Positions 1-10,953 of a stretch of 64,000 bases of DNA are shown here, in pieces. The first letter of the stretch is position 1. Each line of letters starts with the position of its first letter. The stretch is from Leidyana gryllorum EB-2025a. Its lineage: Eukaryota > Apicomplexa. A program made the translations under genes and the position numbers. The notes beneath the pieces were generated by a model. The model did not search any database, had not been told where the DNA came from, and saw only the letters and a list, made by a program, of their open reading frames with translations. The stretch covers positions 620,001 to 684,000 of the forward strand of contig JBLWGC010000104.1 in the NCBI GenBank assembly GCA_048772705.1. Reading direction: 5' to 3'.

Positions 1-1239
1 GTTTTGAGAACTTATTCTTCTCGAGTCATAATGCCACCGTTCGAGTCACGCCCGAACACGTCATAGCCAAGGAATTGCAGATGGAGGATCTAATGGGAAG
101 CGCTCAGACGGATCACGACGGTCAACCCAAGAATAAGGTTGCGCTTAACGATCTCAAGATAACCAGATCTCTCTTTGAGATGGTGGTGGAGGAAGGAGCG
201 GACTTTCCCATCTATACGGCCGCTGTTCCGAAACGCGTTGAAACTTATAAAGGTTATGTCACCGAGTTGGTACCGACTGCAGAGTTTGTCAATGATTGTG
301 AACGGGAGATTATCCGCCGGGATGCTTGGGATGTGGGAGCTGCGGTGGCACAGATCAGTGACCCGGTATCCTTTCCTCCGACTTTCCCGCCGGTCAAACC
401 TTTTGAGCACTCTGCACTATTCTGGTCTTTTATTTTCAACAAGTTGAGGGAACAACGACTCTCTCGAGATGTAAGTCAATTTGTGTCGTCACTTTGATGT
501 CGGGCCACAGGACTTGGAGCAAGCGTTCAAAGACGTGATTCTTCTAAATCGATACCAACAATATGAGCGAGAGTCCCGTCGGAAAGATCGAAAGTATCAA
601 GAAGCTCTGGACCGTCTGGCAGCTCTATTCGCGTCTCCAGAGGCAGAGCATAAGGGAACGTGGCCGGTGGCCCCGGTCAAATATGCAGACTGCGACTGTG
701 TGCTCTGTCGAGAGGGTGGAGTCGACTCGCCACGTCATGGGCGCCTGACAAAGAGCAGTCGACACGGACGACACCATCGACGGACACCCTCCACGGCCGT
801 CCCTCACTCCCAAACTCCGGCTAACAGTCGCCGACATCACCATAGAGGACATCATCGTCACACTCCAGCGGATGATGGAGTAGCGGAGCAACGCCCTCGC
901 ACATGTCGTCACAGAGCACGAGCGATGAACGACATGTCTCCGCAATCTTTCGGAGACGGTGGGTCAGATGGATTTGTACGACGGCGGTCATCCACGAAGA
1001 GCGCGCGATTTTGGGACCGGGCCGAAGTCGCGGCTGCAGCGACCCGTCTTGCCGAAGTATGTCTGGCAAAGCCGAATGATATTGCAGCTGATCAGACCAG
1101 CAGCCCTGGCACCGATCTGACGCCTCCACCCGCTGGTGCACCGCTCTACTTTTATACTGGCGGTGTGCGACGTATGCCGGGCGACGGGGCTGCGAATGTA
1201 GAGTACCCACTAAGCGTTTCCGCGTATGGAGCGTACTGA
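1..1239 (+). CDS. 3' part of an unrecognised gene
   Basis: The reading frame is open from the left edge, so the gene starts outside the window. The first exon runs to 470. A clean 40-nt intron follows (471-510, donor GTAAGT, acceptor CCACAG) and the frame continues with DLEQAFKDV into a charged helical stretch and a short CxCxxC segment (YADCDCVLCREGG). From about 740 to 930 the simple continuation gives a His/Arg-rich sequence that looks out of frame, while another frame there reads TVADITIEDIIVTLQRMM, which looks more like protein. A further intron or frame change is therefore likely and the C-terminal model is uncertain. In the simple model the stop is 27 bp before the next start codon. 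I do not recognise the family. Confidence 0.55.
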
Positions 1240-1266
1240 ACACACATCACTCCTTTCTGCACGTTC

Positions 1267-4200
1267 ATGTCCGTGGATGAGTCTAAGCCCGATATATCCT
1301 TTTTAGGATATGGGGACAAACCAGAGAAGGTGAAGGTGGACAAGGGCGACCGATTCGGTCCTTCCACCATCACTCGAGTTGCGGCGGGTCTCAGCCACTC
1401 TTTTGCCATTTGCACCCGTCACAGTCGCCCCCAATTATTCGGATGGGGTCAGAACAACAGCAATGTATTAGGAATAGGCGAAACAGTGAGCGGTCGTTAA
1501 TCGTACGTCCCATTTCTCTATGCATACAGTGGGCCGAAACTACAGTTCCGGTTTGGGTGGAGATGCTGAAAGATATGGAGCTCTTCCAAGTCGCGACTGG
1601 CAAAAGTCACACTATGATCCTAACGAAACGATTCGAGAGCTCTGGAGGCAAATTATGGTCTTATGGGTTGGGAAAGCAAGGGCGGTTAGGTTACGTCAAA
1701 AACAGTGAAATCGGCCCTCCCCCCAATGCCAACGAGGAGGAAGCCTGGTTCACCCTCAAACCAGGCCGTGTTCGATTCCCAGACCCCAAAATGAAGGTAT
1801 CTCGAGTCGCCTGTGGAGCTGATCATACACTCGCCGTCTCTGAACACGGAGAGCTGTACGCTTGGGGATACGGAGAGAGTGGCGCACTTGGACTCGGACA
1901 CTCAGGCACACAGTGGGAACCAGAAAGAGTACACTTTCCCCAAAGCGGCGAGTTTGTTGCTCACATGGCTGGTGGATCTAAACACAGTATTTGCTGTACC
2001 CGCAGTGGCGGGGTGTACACTTGGGGACACGGGGGGAATGGACGATTGGGGCTCGGACACAATAGGTATCGTTACTCTCTTCAAGAGTCAGTCACCGAAA
2101 CGTCTCTCCTTCCAGGCCGACCACCTCGCCAGTGAAAGTTGAGGGTCTGGCAACAGAGACAATCATCTTTGTGTCCGCGGGCGACGCCCATTCCGGCGCT
2201 ATCGACAGATATGGACGAGTTTGGATGTGGGGGTGTGGCTCCGGGGGACGGCTGGGATTGGGAGATGAGACAGATCAGGACGAACCCCGGATGGTCTCGG
2301 CTCTCGCTGGAGTGGTTATTCGAACCATCGCGTGTGGAGGGAATCATACACTCGCTATCGATGTTGATGGTAACCTTTACGCCTGGGGATCGGGACCGCC
2401 TGCCGGACTGCCGGCTACCGGAGTTCAAATGTCAGCCCTTCCTCTCGCTATCCACACACCTGAGCCCATTGTCAACATAGCAGCCGGGTACGATCACTCC
2501 ATGGCAATGAGTGTCCGTGGTGACAGTGGAGACATATTGACATGGGGACGTGGTGACCGAGGCCGACTCGGACACGACGACAACGCCAACGAGGTGAGAT
2601 ATAAGTCTTTGCAGTCTTTGCAATCTTCATTCCTCAAAGTACGCACCGCGAGCTGTGGCGGACCTGCGTGGACGGGCAGCTGTCTTTGGAATAAAGCCGC
2701 TTAAAAGTGATCAAAGAGGTGCAGCACAGAGAGAACTGGAAGATCAAACTCAGCGAGATGACGAGAAGGCAGCCATTGGCTTCTCGTGTGGGCGATCCCA
2801 TACCCTCCTGCTGAGCACTTTGTATGAAGCTTACGCATTCGGATCAAACGTCAAGGGACAGCTCGGGATAGGAGAGGAAGACGACCTGCAGGACAGTGTG
2901 ACGGAACCAACCAGAGTCAAAGTGCCATTGGGCACAAAGATCAAAAAGATAGCGGCCGGTGAACGCCACAGTTTGTTGCTGAGTGTTGACGGCTTCGTCT
3001 ACGTCTGCGGGACGTCGGACAAGGGACAGCTCGGAACCGGAATGGCAGCGAAATACTACGAGCCGGTCCGGTTGCCAAAGATTGTTGGGGCGATCGACAT
3101 TGCGTGTGGACCAGATTACTCGGCTATCATAGCGGCTACTCGGGGATCCATTCAATCGGGAATGGGTATCGATATCACAGAAGGCGAAGTGTGGACGTTC
3201 GGCTGCTGTGAATCCGGGAAGCTTGGACACCCCAACCTCACAACAGACAACATTCTGGAACCCAAGAAAGTTCAGCTGCCTCAATTGGTGACTCGCATAG
3301 CGTGTGGAGAGAGCCATATGCTCGCGATCCTCGCCAATGACGAGATTATGGGATGGGGTGCGGGGTCTCATGGACGATTGGGAAATGGAGTTACAGCAAA
3401 CTGCTATTCACCGTCTCCCGTTCAGGTGCCGCCGGGCCATCAATTCATCGATGTCGTTGCGGGCGCGGCACACTCGATGGCACTCACCCGGAGCGGAATT
3501 GTCTTTGTCTGGGGATATGCCAAAGCTGTTTGTGCACCAATTGATCTTCTCACCCCTCAGAACTTCACGTTACAGCTCGATTTCGGACAGGGCGCTCCCA
3601 GTGTTGCCCAGATCTTCTGTGGTCCCAACATCTCTGGTGTTGTGACGGGGATGGGAAAGCTGTACTTTTGGGGAGAGAACAAATGCCACGTGTTGGATCC
3701 CAGCGGGCAGCTCGTCAATGCAAAGGATGACTGGGTGATCTCTCCGGCCGCACTCCAAGAGTTCGAAGCCATCGACGCCGTCGCAGTTGGAATCGATCAT
3801 ATTATAGTCTCCACCCGCAAGGGTGAGATCTTCAGCTGGGGGAACTCAGAAAGAGGGAAACTTGGAGTGAACGAAGGTGGCCGGAGAGTCATTGACGAGC
3901 CCGCTAGATTGCTGATCACGTGGCCATTCCGAGATCCCAACGCAGTTGATGTGTCCCAAGTCCTCCGTCTACGTCACAAGTCGGCTCGCTACGAAGCGGG
4001 TCCAGACGAAGTGGTTCACGAAGTATTCAAAGAGCCCGACCCAGATTTGGGCATCTTGCAGAACGCGCTCAAGAATGAGCCCGAAGCCTTCGGAGAGCAC
4101 CGTTTGAGAGAAGTGGAGGAAGCTATGACCACCGTTTACTCCAAGTTGCTCGGCAGTCTTCAACTTTTGAAATCCAGACAGGCGCATCTCGAACGCCTGC

Positions 4201-7134
4201 GTGATCTCTATTCTGCTCGTGTTACGAGACTGGCCCTCTTTACCGGCGTCCGACCTCCATACTTTGCCAAGTGAGTTAGTTAGCTCTCTCTGTTCATCTG
4301 CACAATACTGTTTCCTCCAATATTCAGAATTCTGAACCCGACCATATCTGCTCGCAACCCGAGAGGAGTGGTTGCAAAGCCGTACAAACGAATCTATGAG
4401 ATTGTTGATTACCTCAATCGTCATTTGAATGAGTTTGCGGCCATCGTCAAGGCTCTGGGAATCCAACCTGCTTACTTTGTCAATCTGGCTCGGTACGTGA
4501 CGCCAGCTTCATCCTTGTCGGCTCAGGCTTTCGTCACAACACTGATGAACATCTACTCGGACGGAGGCAGTCGACATCAGAATGCGTATCTACTGACCAT
4601 ATTACGCGGAATAGCGGTCCAGGAGGTTCAGCTCGCACCTCGCAAGGAGCAAGAGTTGAACCTGTTCGACCCTGAAACCTCCATTTTTGCAGCTTGCATC
4701 GCTCACACCTTCACCATGGACTCCGATCCGGTGTATCACGTCTGCAGTCGACTCATCATGTTCAATCCTGAACGTCGAATTGGGAAACAAGGCGGCGCGG
4801 CACTGGGAATATTCCAGCCTCCAATTGCTCAGTGAGTCAATGTCGCTTCGAAATGAACCGATTGACACCGCTATATTCCCCTCCCTCTCTTCAGAAGCTT
4901 GCTGGAGATCTTCGCGACTGCTTCGTCCGGCACCACTGATGCTGCATTCATCTTCTTCGCCAACACGCAGGAAGAATATAACCAGCTTTTGCAGGAATAC
5001 GAACAGCGTAGATCAACGATGCCGCCAGAGGTATTGGCCAACTGTCCCACCGTGGAACCCTACTTGCAATCTCCCAAAGCGATGAGAGAGCTTTTCGCGG
5101 CTTCCTGTTCAGTCCTGGACAATCTCGTACGCACACTGCCCAGCACGGGAGTGTTCGAAGTTCCTTCAACACTCATGTGCATATACCGGGCCTGCGTGGA
5201 AGAAATGGGAGAGATGCCCAACACGCAGTATGACCCCAGCACGCCTTGGGGTAAGTGGAGACACATTATGAGAACTTATTTCGAGAGTGTCGTCGCACTC
5301 ATTCTCCACAATGCGGACTATTACATGGACTTGCTGGGCTTCGTCACCGTTGAAGAGTCCAAACTGGATTCAGTGCGCCTCAAACATAATATGGAGTTCT
5401 TCGCCGTTATGATGGTCCAAGGCTGTGAAATGGAACCACAGGATATCCGTGAGTAGTATGTGGCAGATTAGCTTCTCGATGATCCTCCCACCAGATCCAG
5501 CGATATACACGCGTTTTCGTGTCTTGATGGAAGGTGTGGCGATAGCCTTCGAAAACGAGGTCATCAGAGCCGAAGAGGAATTCGCCCCTTACGACCCGAG
5601 AGACCCCCTGTCAGCACCCAGCGACTTTTTGGACACGCAATTGACCCTCAGCTTCTACATGTCTCACATCGAAAGTCTCGATGGTCCCAAGAATCTGGTT
5701 ACGGTAAAGTGGTGGGGACTGATGGAGTTGGCCAACGTGGTGAAACGTAGCGGCCCGAACCTTCGAAGTCTCTCGACATACGACCCGCTCGTCACAAATG
5801 TGAATCTATTAGCTGTCAAGGACAGCTGTTTCCCTCAAGAAGACGTGGAACTGATGCAGAACTTCGCGGAGAACCCGTTGAATTATCCCATCAGTATGCA
5901 CCCGATGATGTCGGGAAACTTCTCCGTTGATTACGCCTTCCTTTTCGAGTGAGATTCGCCAGATTTCTCAATTAGTTCACACCCTCCTTTTGCAGCACCA
6001 AGAATATTGTATTCGACTTTCAAACACACGCTCCCGTACCTCAACAGTATGCTCAACGACAGAGTGCAATGAAAGTTCAAGGCCGGGCTGTGCTCCATTA
6101 TATCAATCGACTGCCACCTTTGGCGGACTATGACGCCGAAAAATTGAAGATCGTTGAGGCTCTGGCCAACTCAGCACCCCTTGAAGCCAAGTCTTTCGCT
6201 CAACTAGCGCAAGCGCTCCAGTACAGTCATGAGCAGATCCTCCGCACTGCTCCAGTCGACCATGACAAGGCTCGCATAGTGGCCGAGGGGATGGAGAAAG
6301 CTCGTGATAAGGCCAATTTTGAACGGGCGGGATCCGTACAGTCGTTCATGCTGGAAGTTTCTGCTATGCTCAGGAGGCGAAAGTCCCATTTCTTTTACCT
6401 GGAACGCTTGAAACACGGCGCAGACTTCCTCGAAGACCTCGACAGAGGAGCTCGAAATGCTCTCGCAGACAAGGTTGCCAAGTTCCAAGATCGAATACTT
6501 CATATAAATACCTTGACCATCGATGGCACTGAGGCAGCTCTCGTCGAACACAAATTCTTCGAACCGTACATGTGGTCATGGTACAAAGCGTGGGGAACTG
6601 CGAATTGGCATATCATGGAGGATCTCGATCCGGAACGCGAGGCGCAACTTGACCCCAGGAGTGTCAAGGTCCGCTTGACCATTGGCGAGCTCTTACGAAT
6701 TCGGGTGAGGTGGACTTTGATAGGAGATAGATCGGCAGAACATCGCTTTTCAGGCTGTCATGGAGACATCGATTGTCGAGCGTCAAATGTCACGTCAACT
6801 CATCGTCACCCATCCCAACATTCTCGAGCTTCGAACCACTCCTTTTCAGTTGGAGTATCAAGGGGTAAGTGGCATGCCCATGTGTGTACATTGTTCATTC
6901 AACAACATCCTGTCTACGCAGAGGCTGAAAAGTGTGACATACGACCAGCTCCTCAAATGGGGAGACGAGCCATACTTTCAAATCGCTGTCCTCGAAGACC
7001 AAGGCGCCGGGTTCCATCATGTAGAGGGCGGATGGCCGATTTTCTATACTGGACCATTCCGCTGTTTGCTCATGCGCATCATTGCCATGAACAGCACGCC
7101 TCAAAATGAGAACATCATGGCTGACAAACTCTGA
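1267..7134 (+). CDS. RCC1-repeat protein with RasGAP/IQGAP-like C-terminal region
   Basis: This is a multi-exon gene. From about 1360 to 3900 the translation carries at least ten RCC1 blades with the usual signatures (VAAGLSHSFAIC, VACGADHTLAVSEHGELYAWG, IACGGNHTLAID, IAAGERHSLLLS). From about 4330 the protein is all-helical. One block (NAYLLTILRGIAVQEVQ, then a short acidic spacer and IFAACIAHTF) parallels the start of the IQGAP RasGAP-related domain, and a helical region rich in KAR/RRRK and a compact C-terminal domain end at DKL. I did not find a clear FLR-type arginine-finger motif, so catalytic GAP activity is doubtful. Several short introns are visible, for example before RLKSVTYDQLL near 6920. 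RCC1 propellers act as GTPase exchange or binding modules, so joining one to a GAP-like region suggests small-GTPase regulation; that role is inference. Confidence 0.72.
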
Positions 7135-7329
7135 TCAGCGCCGCGTCGTGCGAGCCACACACATAGACACACACACCAACACACCCGAAGTTGGGTGAGT
7201 GAGTCAATTGGGGGCATCGGCTTGAGGTTTTCGTTCTGTTGCAGTCAGCGCAGGAGCAGTGTCGGGTTGTACGATTGTCGCCTCCGGACTGTTGCCAGTT
7301 TTTATACATTCCTTTCATCAAAGCATAAT

Positions 7330-9798
7330 TCACCATCCCTCATCATGGGAGGATCTCACCGTCAAACGATTGACATACTCCTGTCCCAGACCGTATCGCG
7401 CGCACAGCGTCGCGATCATTTGTTTCACTTGCAGCTCTTGTATACCGTAACAGGTCATTGAATACGCTGGGACGAGTGATATGGAATCATCAGATATCCC
7501 ATTCAGGAAGCCTCTTACCAAATACACACAGCGCCGGCCAACAAGGATTGCGCTTCTTGAACATCTTTTCCAGTGACTCCATTGTGCCCTTCCCTTCTTC
7601 GTCCTCGAGTGACGACCAGGCGCGTGTCAGCTTTGTTGTCAGCGAACGATTCACAATGAGATCAAGATGGTTCTTACCATTTGTTTCTGCAGATCCTCAC
7701 TAATGGTGAGCAGGAAGGCCTCTTCCCAGAATTGAACGCGATTCCATAGAGGATGTTCGTACAGAAGACTCCCTTGCTGCATCGAAGAGGTATTGATAAA
7801 TCTTGTTAGCCCAGCCGGATTTAACTCACGTGTAATCTGCGAATGCTGCTCTCTTGTGGAGAGCTGGGCGTGCTACTGCTGGGAGCTTCACCATCCGCCG
7901 CTTTGGCATCTGAGTCCACAGTTGCCGGTGTCATTGTCACAGCCGCCTCCTCAGTCTCGGGGAACCGCCAACTGAGATCGTCGTCCAGCCCCACTCCGCG
8001 GGCAAAGATTCTCTGACTCAATAACATCAGGAATCTGGCAGTCCAGAAGTCATTGTGAGCATCCGAGAGATCCAAGGCCTCTTTGAATATCAGAGCCATC
8101 GCATTCAATGCGTCCCTATTGACGCCAACTCGTCACACACACTCGCTCTCAACACTCACTTGTTCTTCAACTCGTAGCCTTTCTGCTGGGTCTGAGTTAG
8201 GAGTGCCTGGCATAGTACCAGACGGTTGAGGGAATGATTCAACTCGTCGGTGATACTTCGCAGCCCCTTCCTCCCACAAAGTTTCCACGCCGTCGCAAAA
8301 TCGCCTTCCCAAATCGCACCGAGAATCCTGGAAGGAACGATACTATTGCGGATTGATACAAAGAACGTCTACTCACGATCCGCAACCCTTCTCCAACTCA
8401 ACCACATAGGGTGTCTGATCAAACTCCGAGAGGCTTTGCGCCTTCTCCACCAGGTCCCGCAGCGTCAGAGGTTTCTCATTAGCGGAGTGAGTGCGAGCCT
8501 GGTCACCTCCCGGAGTGGGGTCACTTAAACCGCCCAAATCTCGTAGTTGCGCTTGCGCAGACTGTACAACGTTCTCGAAAGGTGTCTGTCGAAGGAAGTT
8601 CCGGAGGGCAGCACTCGTACGATCTACAGCGGTAGCAGTGGGGTGCGGAGGAGGCTCGATCGGGGTAGTCAAAACACGCTTCTCGATCTCCTGCCAGTTC
8701 AGAGGCTCAACCGGCTCAAGCTGAGGCTGAACGGTGAAGCGGCGCAGAAACTCCTGCTGATCTTCCCTAGGCTCGATCTTGTGTAGGACCTATACAGCAA
8801 TGGAATGGATCTTCTCCAAATGGAACTCACCTCAATGCAGTGATTAGTGTCATACTCATTGTTCCGACTTTGAGCAGTCCGATAGACGTAGCTTTTCACT
8901 AGGGAATCCCGCAGGCACTCGATCCGTTTTCTGTCCATATCTTCTAGCGAGCGTAGCAAGGCTGCCAACCGTCTCGAGTGCATCGCCCGGATTGAATTGA
9001 GATGCTGAACCCTATAGTGTCGACATGCTCACAATACATACCGTTATACTCGTCTGATACCTCTGTTCAGCGTGTTGGGCCTCCACAGCTGCTTTCAATG
9101 CCCTGCGGGTAAGCGTTGAAACGGTGTGTCATCACTACGAGAGCCTCACGCCAAATGGAGTCGTGTTCGCTGTTGCGCCACTGCCGAATCCGCACCTTGC
9201 GCTTCTATCGCCGCCATTATGGCCTTTTTCCCGGTGTCATCGACTGCCTTCAGCGCCTACACAACACCTCTTACAATCAGCAGAGAGTAACCTTGCAAGT
9301 CACCTGGCGATATCCAACTTCGGCATCGCGCAAGCTCATTGTCACGGCATTGCCGTCCCCCTTTAACTGCTTGAAGACTTGCGAGTGGTTGGCTGCAGTG
9401 TTATCCACTGTCAACATGACCACATCGCCTCTCACGGCTCCCGCAAATTCGTCAGAATGGTGCGCTCGCTTGTGCAACTCCTTCTTGAGAGCTTCAACCG
9501 CCGCTGTGACCGTACTACATGAAATATCATCGTCGCGACCAATCATCCCTCACCTGCTTTCGGAAACAGGTACTCGCAACTGGCCTGCTAACCCACGCAA
9601 CTTCGCCGCGTAATCCGATTCCAACCGCTCCAACCCCCTAATTACTTTGCCAACGTCTTCCAGCAGCTGACGGCCCTTGTCTACACGCTCGACAGCACTC
9701 TGCCACTCATGTATACATGCTTCAGCAAATGTTAGCTTGCTCGCTTGAGATATACCACCATCCTGCTCAGCCACCGTCTCGAAAGACTCCACACTCAT
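7330..9798 (-). CDS. F-BAR domain protein with KIAA0513/SBF2-like C-terminus
   Basis: The start ATG is at 9798-9796. The first 90 residues resemble an FCH/F-BAR domain: KGRQLLEDVGKVIRGLERLE is followed by SDYAAKLRGLAGQL, matching the family's pattern of 'active ERA-IEx-YAKxL'. Later exons carry further heptad-like helices. The last third (ILGAIWEGDFATAWKLCG, ALIFKEALDLSDAHNDF, LYEHPLWNRVQFWEEAF) resembles the KIAA0513/SBF2/MADD-type C-terminal domain, in which a FWEDAF-like motif is typical. F-BAR proteins bind and curve membranes; the C-terminal domain occurs in trafficking proteins. Introns are short. The start codon is 82 bp from that of the divergent fasciclin gene, so both probably use one promoter region. 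Exact exon borders between 8100 and 9550 were not fixed. Confidence 0.6.
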
Positions 9799-9880
9799 GA
9801 CTTCTGGACTCTTTTTGCACCTTTGAAGCCATGTCGTCCGATCGAACGTGTGTTGTCACGGAGACACGACCCGGTCAAAC

Positions 9881-10944
9881 ATGAAAGCATACATTGTACT
9901 ACCGCTTCTCTGCCTTGCAGATCCATCGCCCACTCCCATCGTCAATGACCACCCCACCCTTCATGGAATCACTGAACTACTACCGGTGGGTCACCTGCTA
10001 CGACATAATATTGCCTTCCCTTGCCTTACAGGAATTATCGATACTAAGGGAGGTCTATCGCAAGACCGAAATGAAATTCAAGGTAGAACAGTCACGTGAT
10101 ACTACCATTCTGATGCCAAACAACGATGCATTCGGCAAATTCGATCCTCGTGGAGTGAGTATAGACATTTATAGAGCTATCACATGAGTACTTATATGTA
10201 TAGATGAGCTATCCGCAGCTAGTTCAGATCCTCAACTACCACAATTTCCCAGAGGTGGTCAAATTTGGCGAGCTGAAAGATGGCGATCATTCGATCGAAA
10301 CAGTCGAGGGGTCTCACATCAACGTGACCATCAATCACAAGGCGGAAAAGCCTAATGACCGCTTTGTCCTCAACGGGGTGGCCCACATACAGGGCGATTT
10401 GCACAATACTGTCAATGGTGTGGCCTACGTAGTTGACCGCATCTTGGTCCCGCCTGAACTGGCTGCTGAGGTCCAAAATGCTCGAAAGTCTCCCAAGACT
10501 ACTACTGCAGCCCCTGCCAGTGCGCATCCCCTTGAAGGATTGGAAGTCCCGGAGCATGTGGAAGCCAGCAACCGGGAGAACAATCGATATGATGAGAGCC
10601 CGGCAGCCATCGAGCATCCTAATGTCAAGGATGACGCTGATGATGCTTCCGACGACGCACCTCGTGGTGTGGTCGGAGGGTCGAGACGAGCTCGTAGGTC
10701 GGAGCGAGAAGGCCGTTCGGATAAGGCCGACAGGCATGAAGCACACGGCAAAGGTGGCCTACCCCTGAAAGAGCTCCGAAGGACCAAGAAGATAGGAAGT
10801 GAGCACACCCGCTTCCTCCCGTCTCGACAGCGTTTCGGTGATCAAGAACATACTGTTCGGGTCTCACATCCTGTCAACAATGGGCCTCACACGGCACCGC
10901 ACTCCGAACTTCATGGTCGTCAAGCCAAAGGCCTCTTGGTGTGA
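9881..10944 (+). CDS. Secreted fasciclin (FAS1) domain protein
   Basis: The start at 9881 gives a short hydrophobic leader (MKAYIVLPLLCLA), so the product is probably secreted. Two short introns fit exactly: 9986-10031 (46 nt, phase 0) and 10155-10203 (49 nt, phase 0). Splicing gives one FAS1 domain: ELSILREVYRK, then TTILMPNNDAFGKFD (the H1/FAS box region), YPQLVQILNYHNFPE, and NGVAYVVDRILVPPE at the end of the fold. The last 130 residues are a disordered, Lys/Arg/Asp-rich tail with no obvious membrane span or GPI signal. FAS1 domains mediate cell adhesion or matrix contacts. The stop lies 9 bp from the stop of the convergent ASCC3 gene. A frame-changing 32-nt GTGAGC..ACAG segment near 10800 could be an alternative intron that shortens the tail. 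Confidence 0.8.
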
Positions 10945-10953
10945 AGTGGTGGG

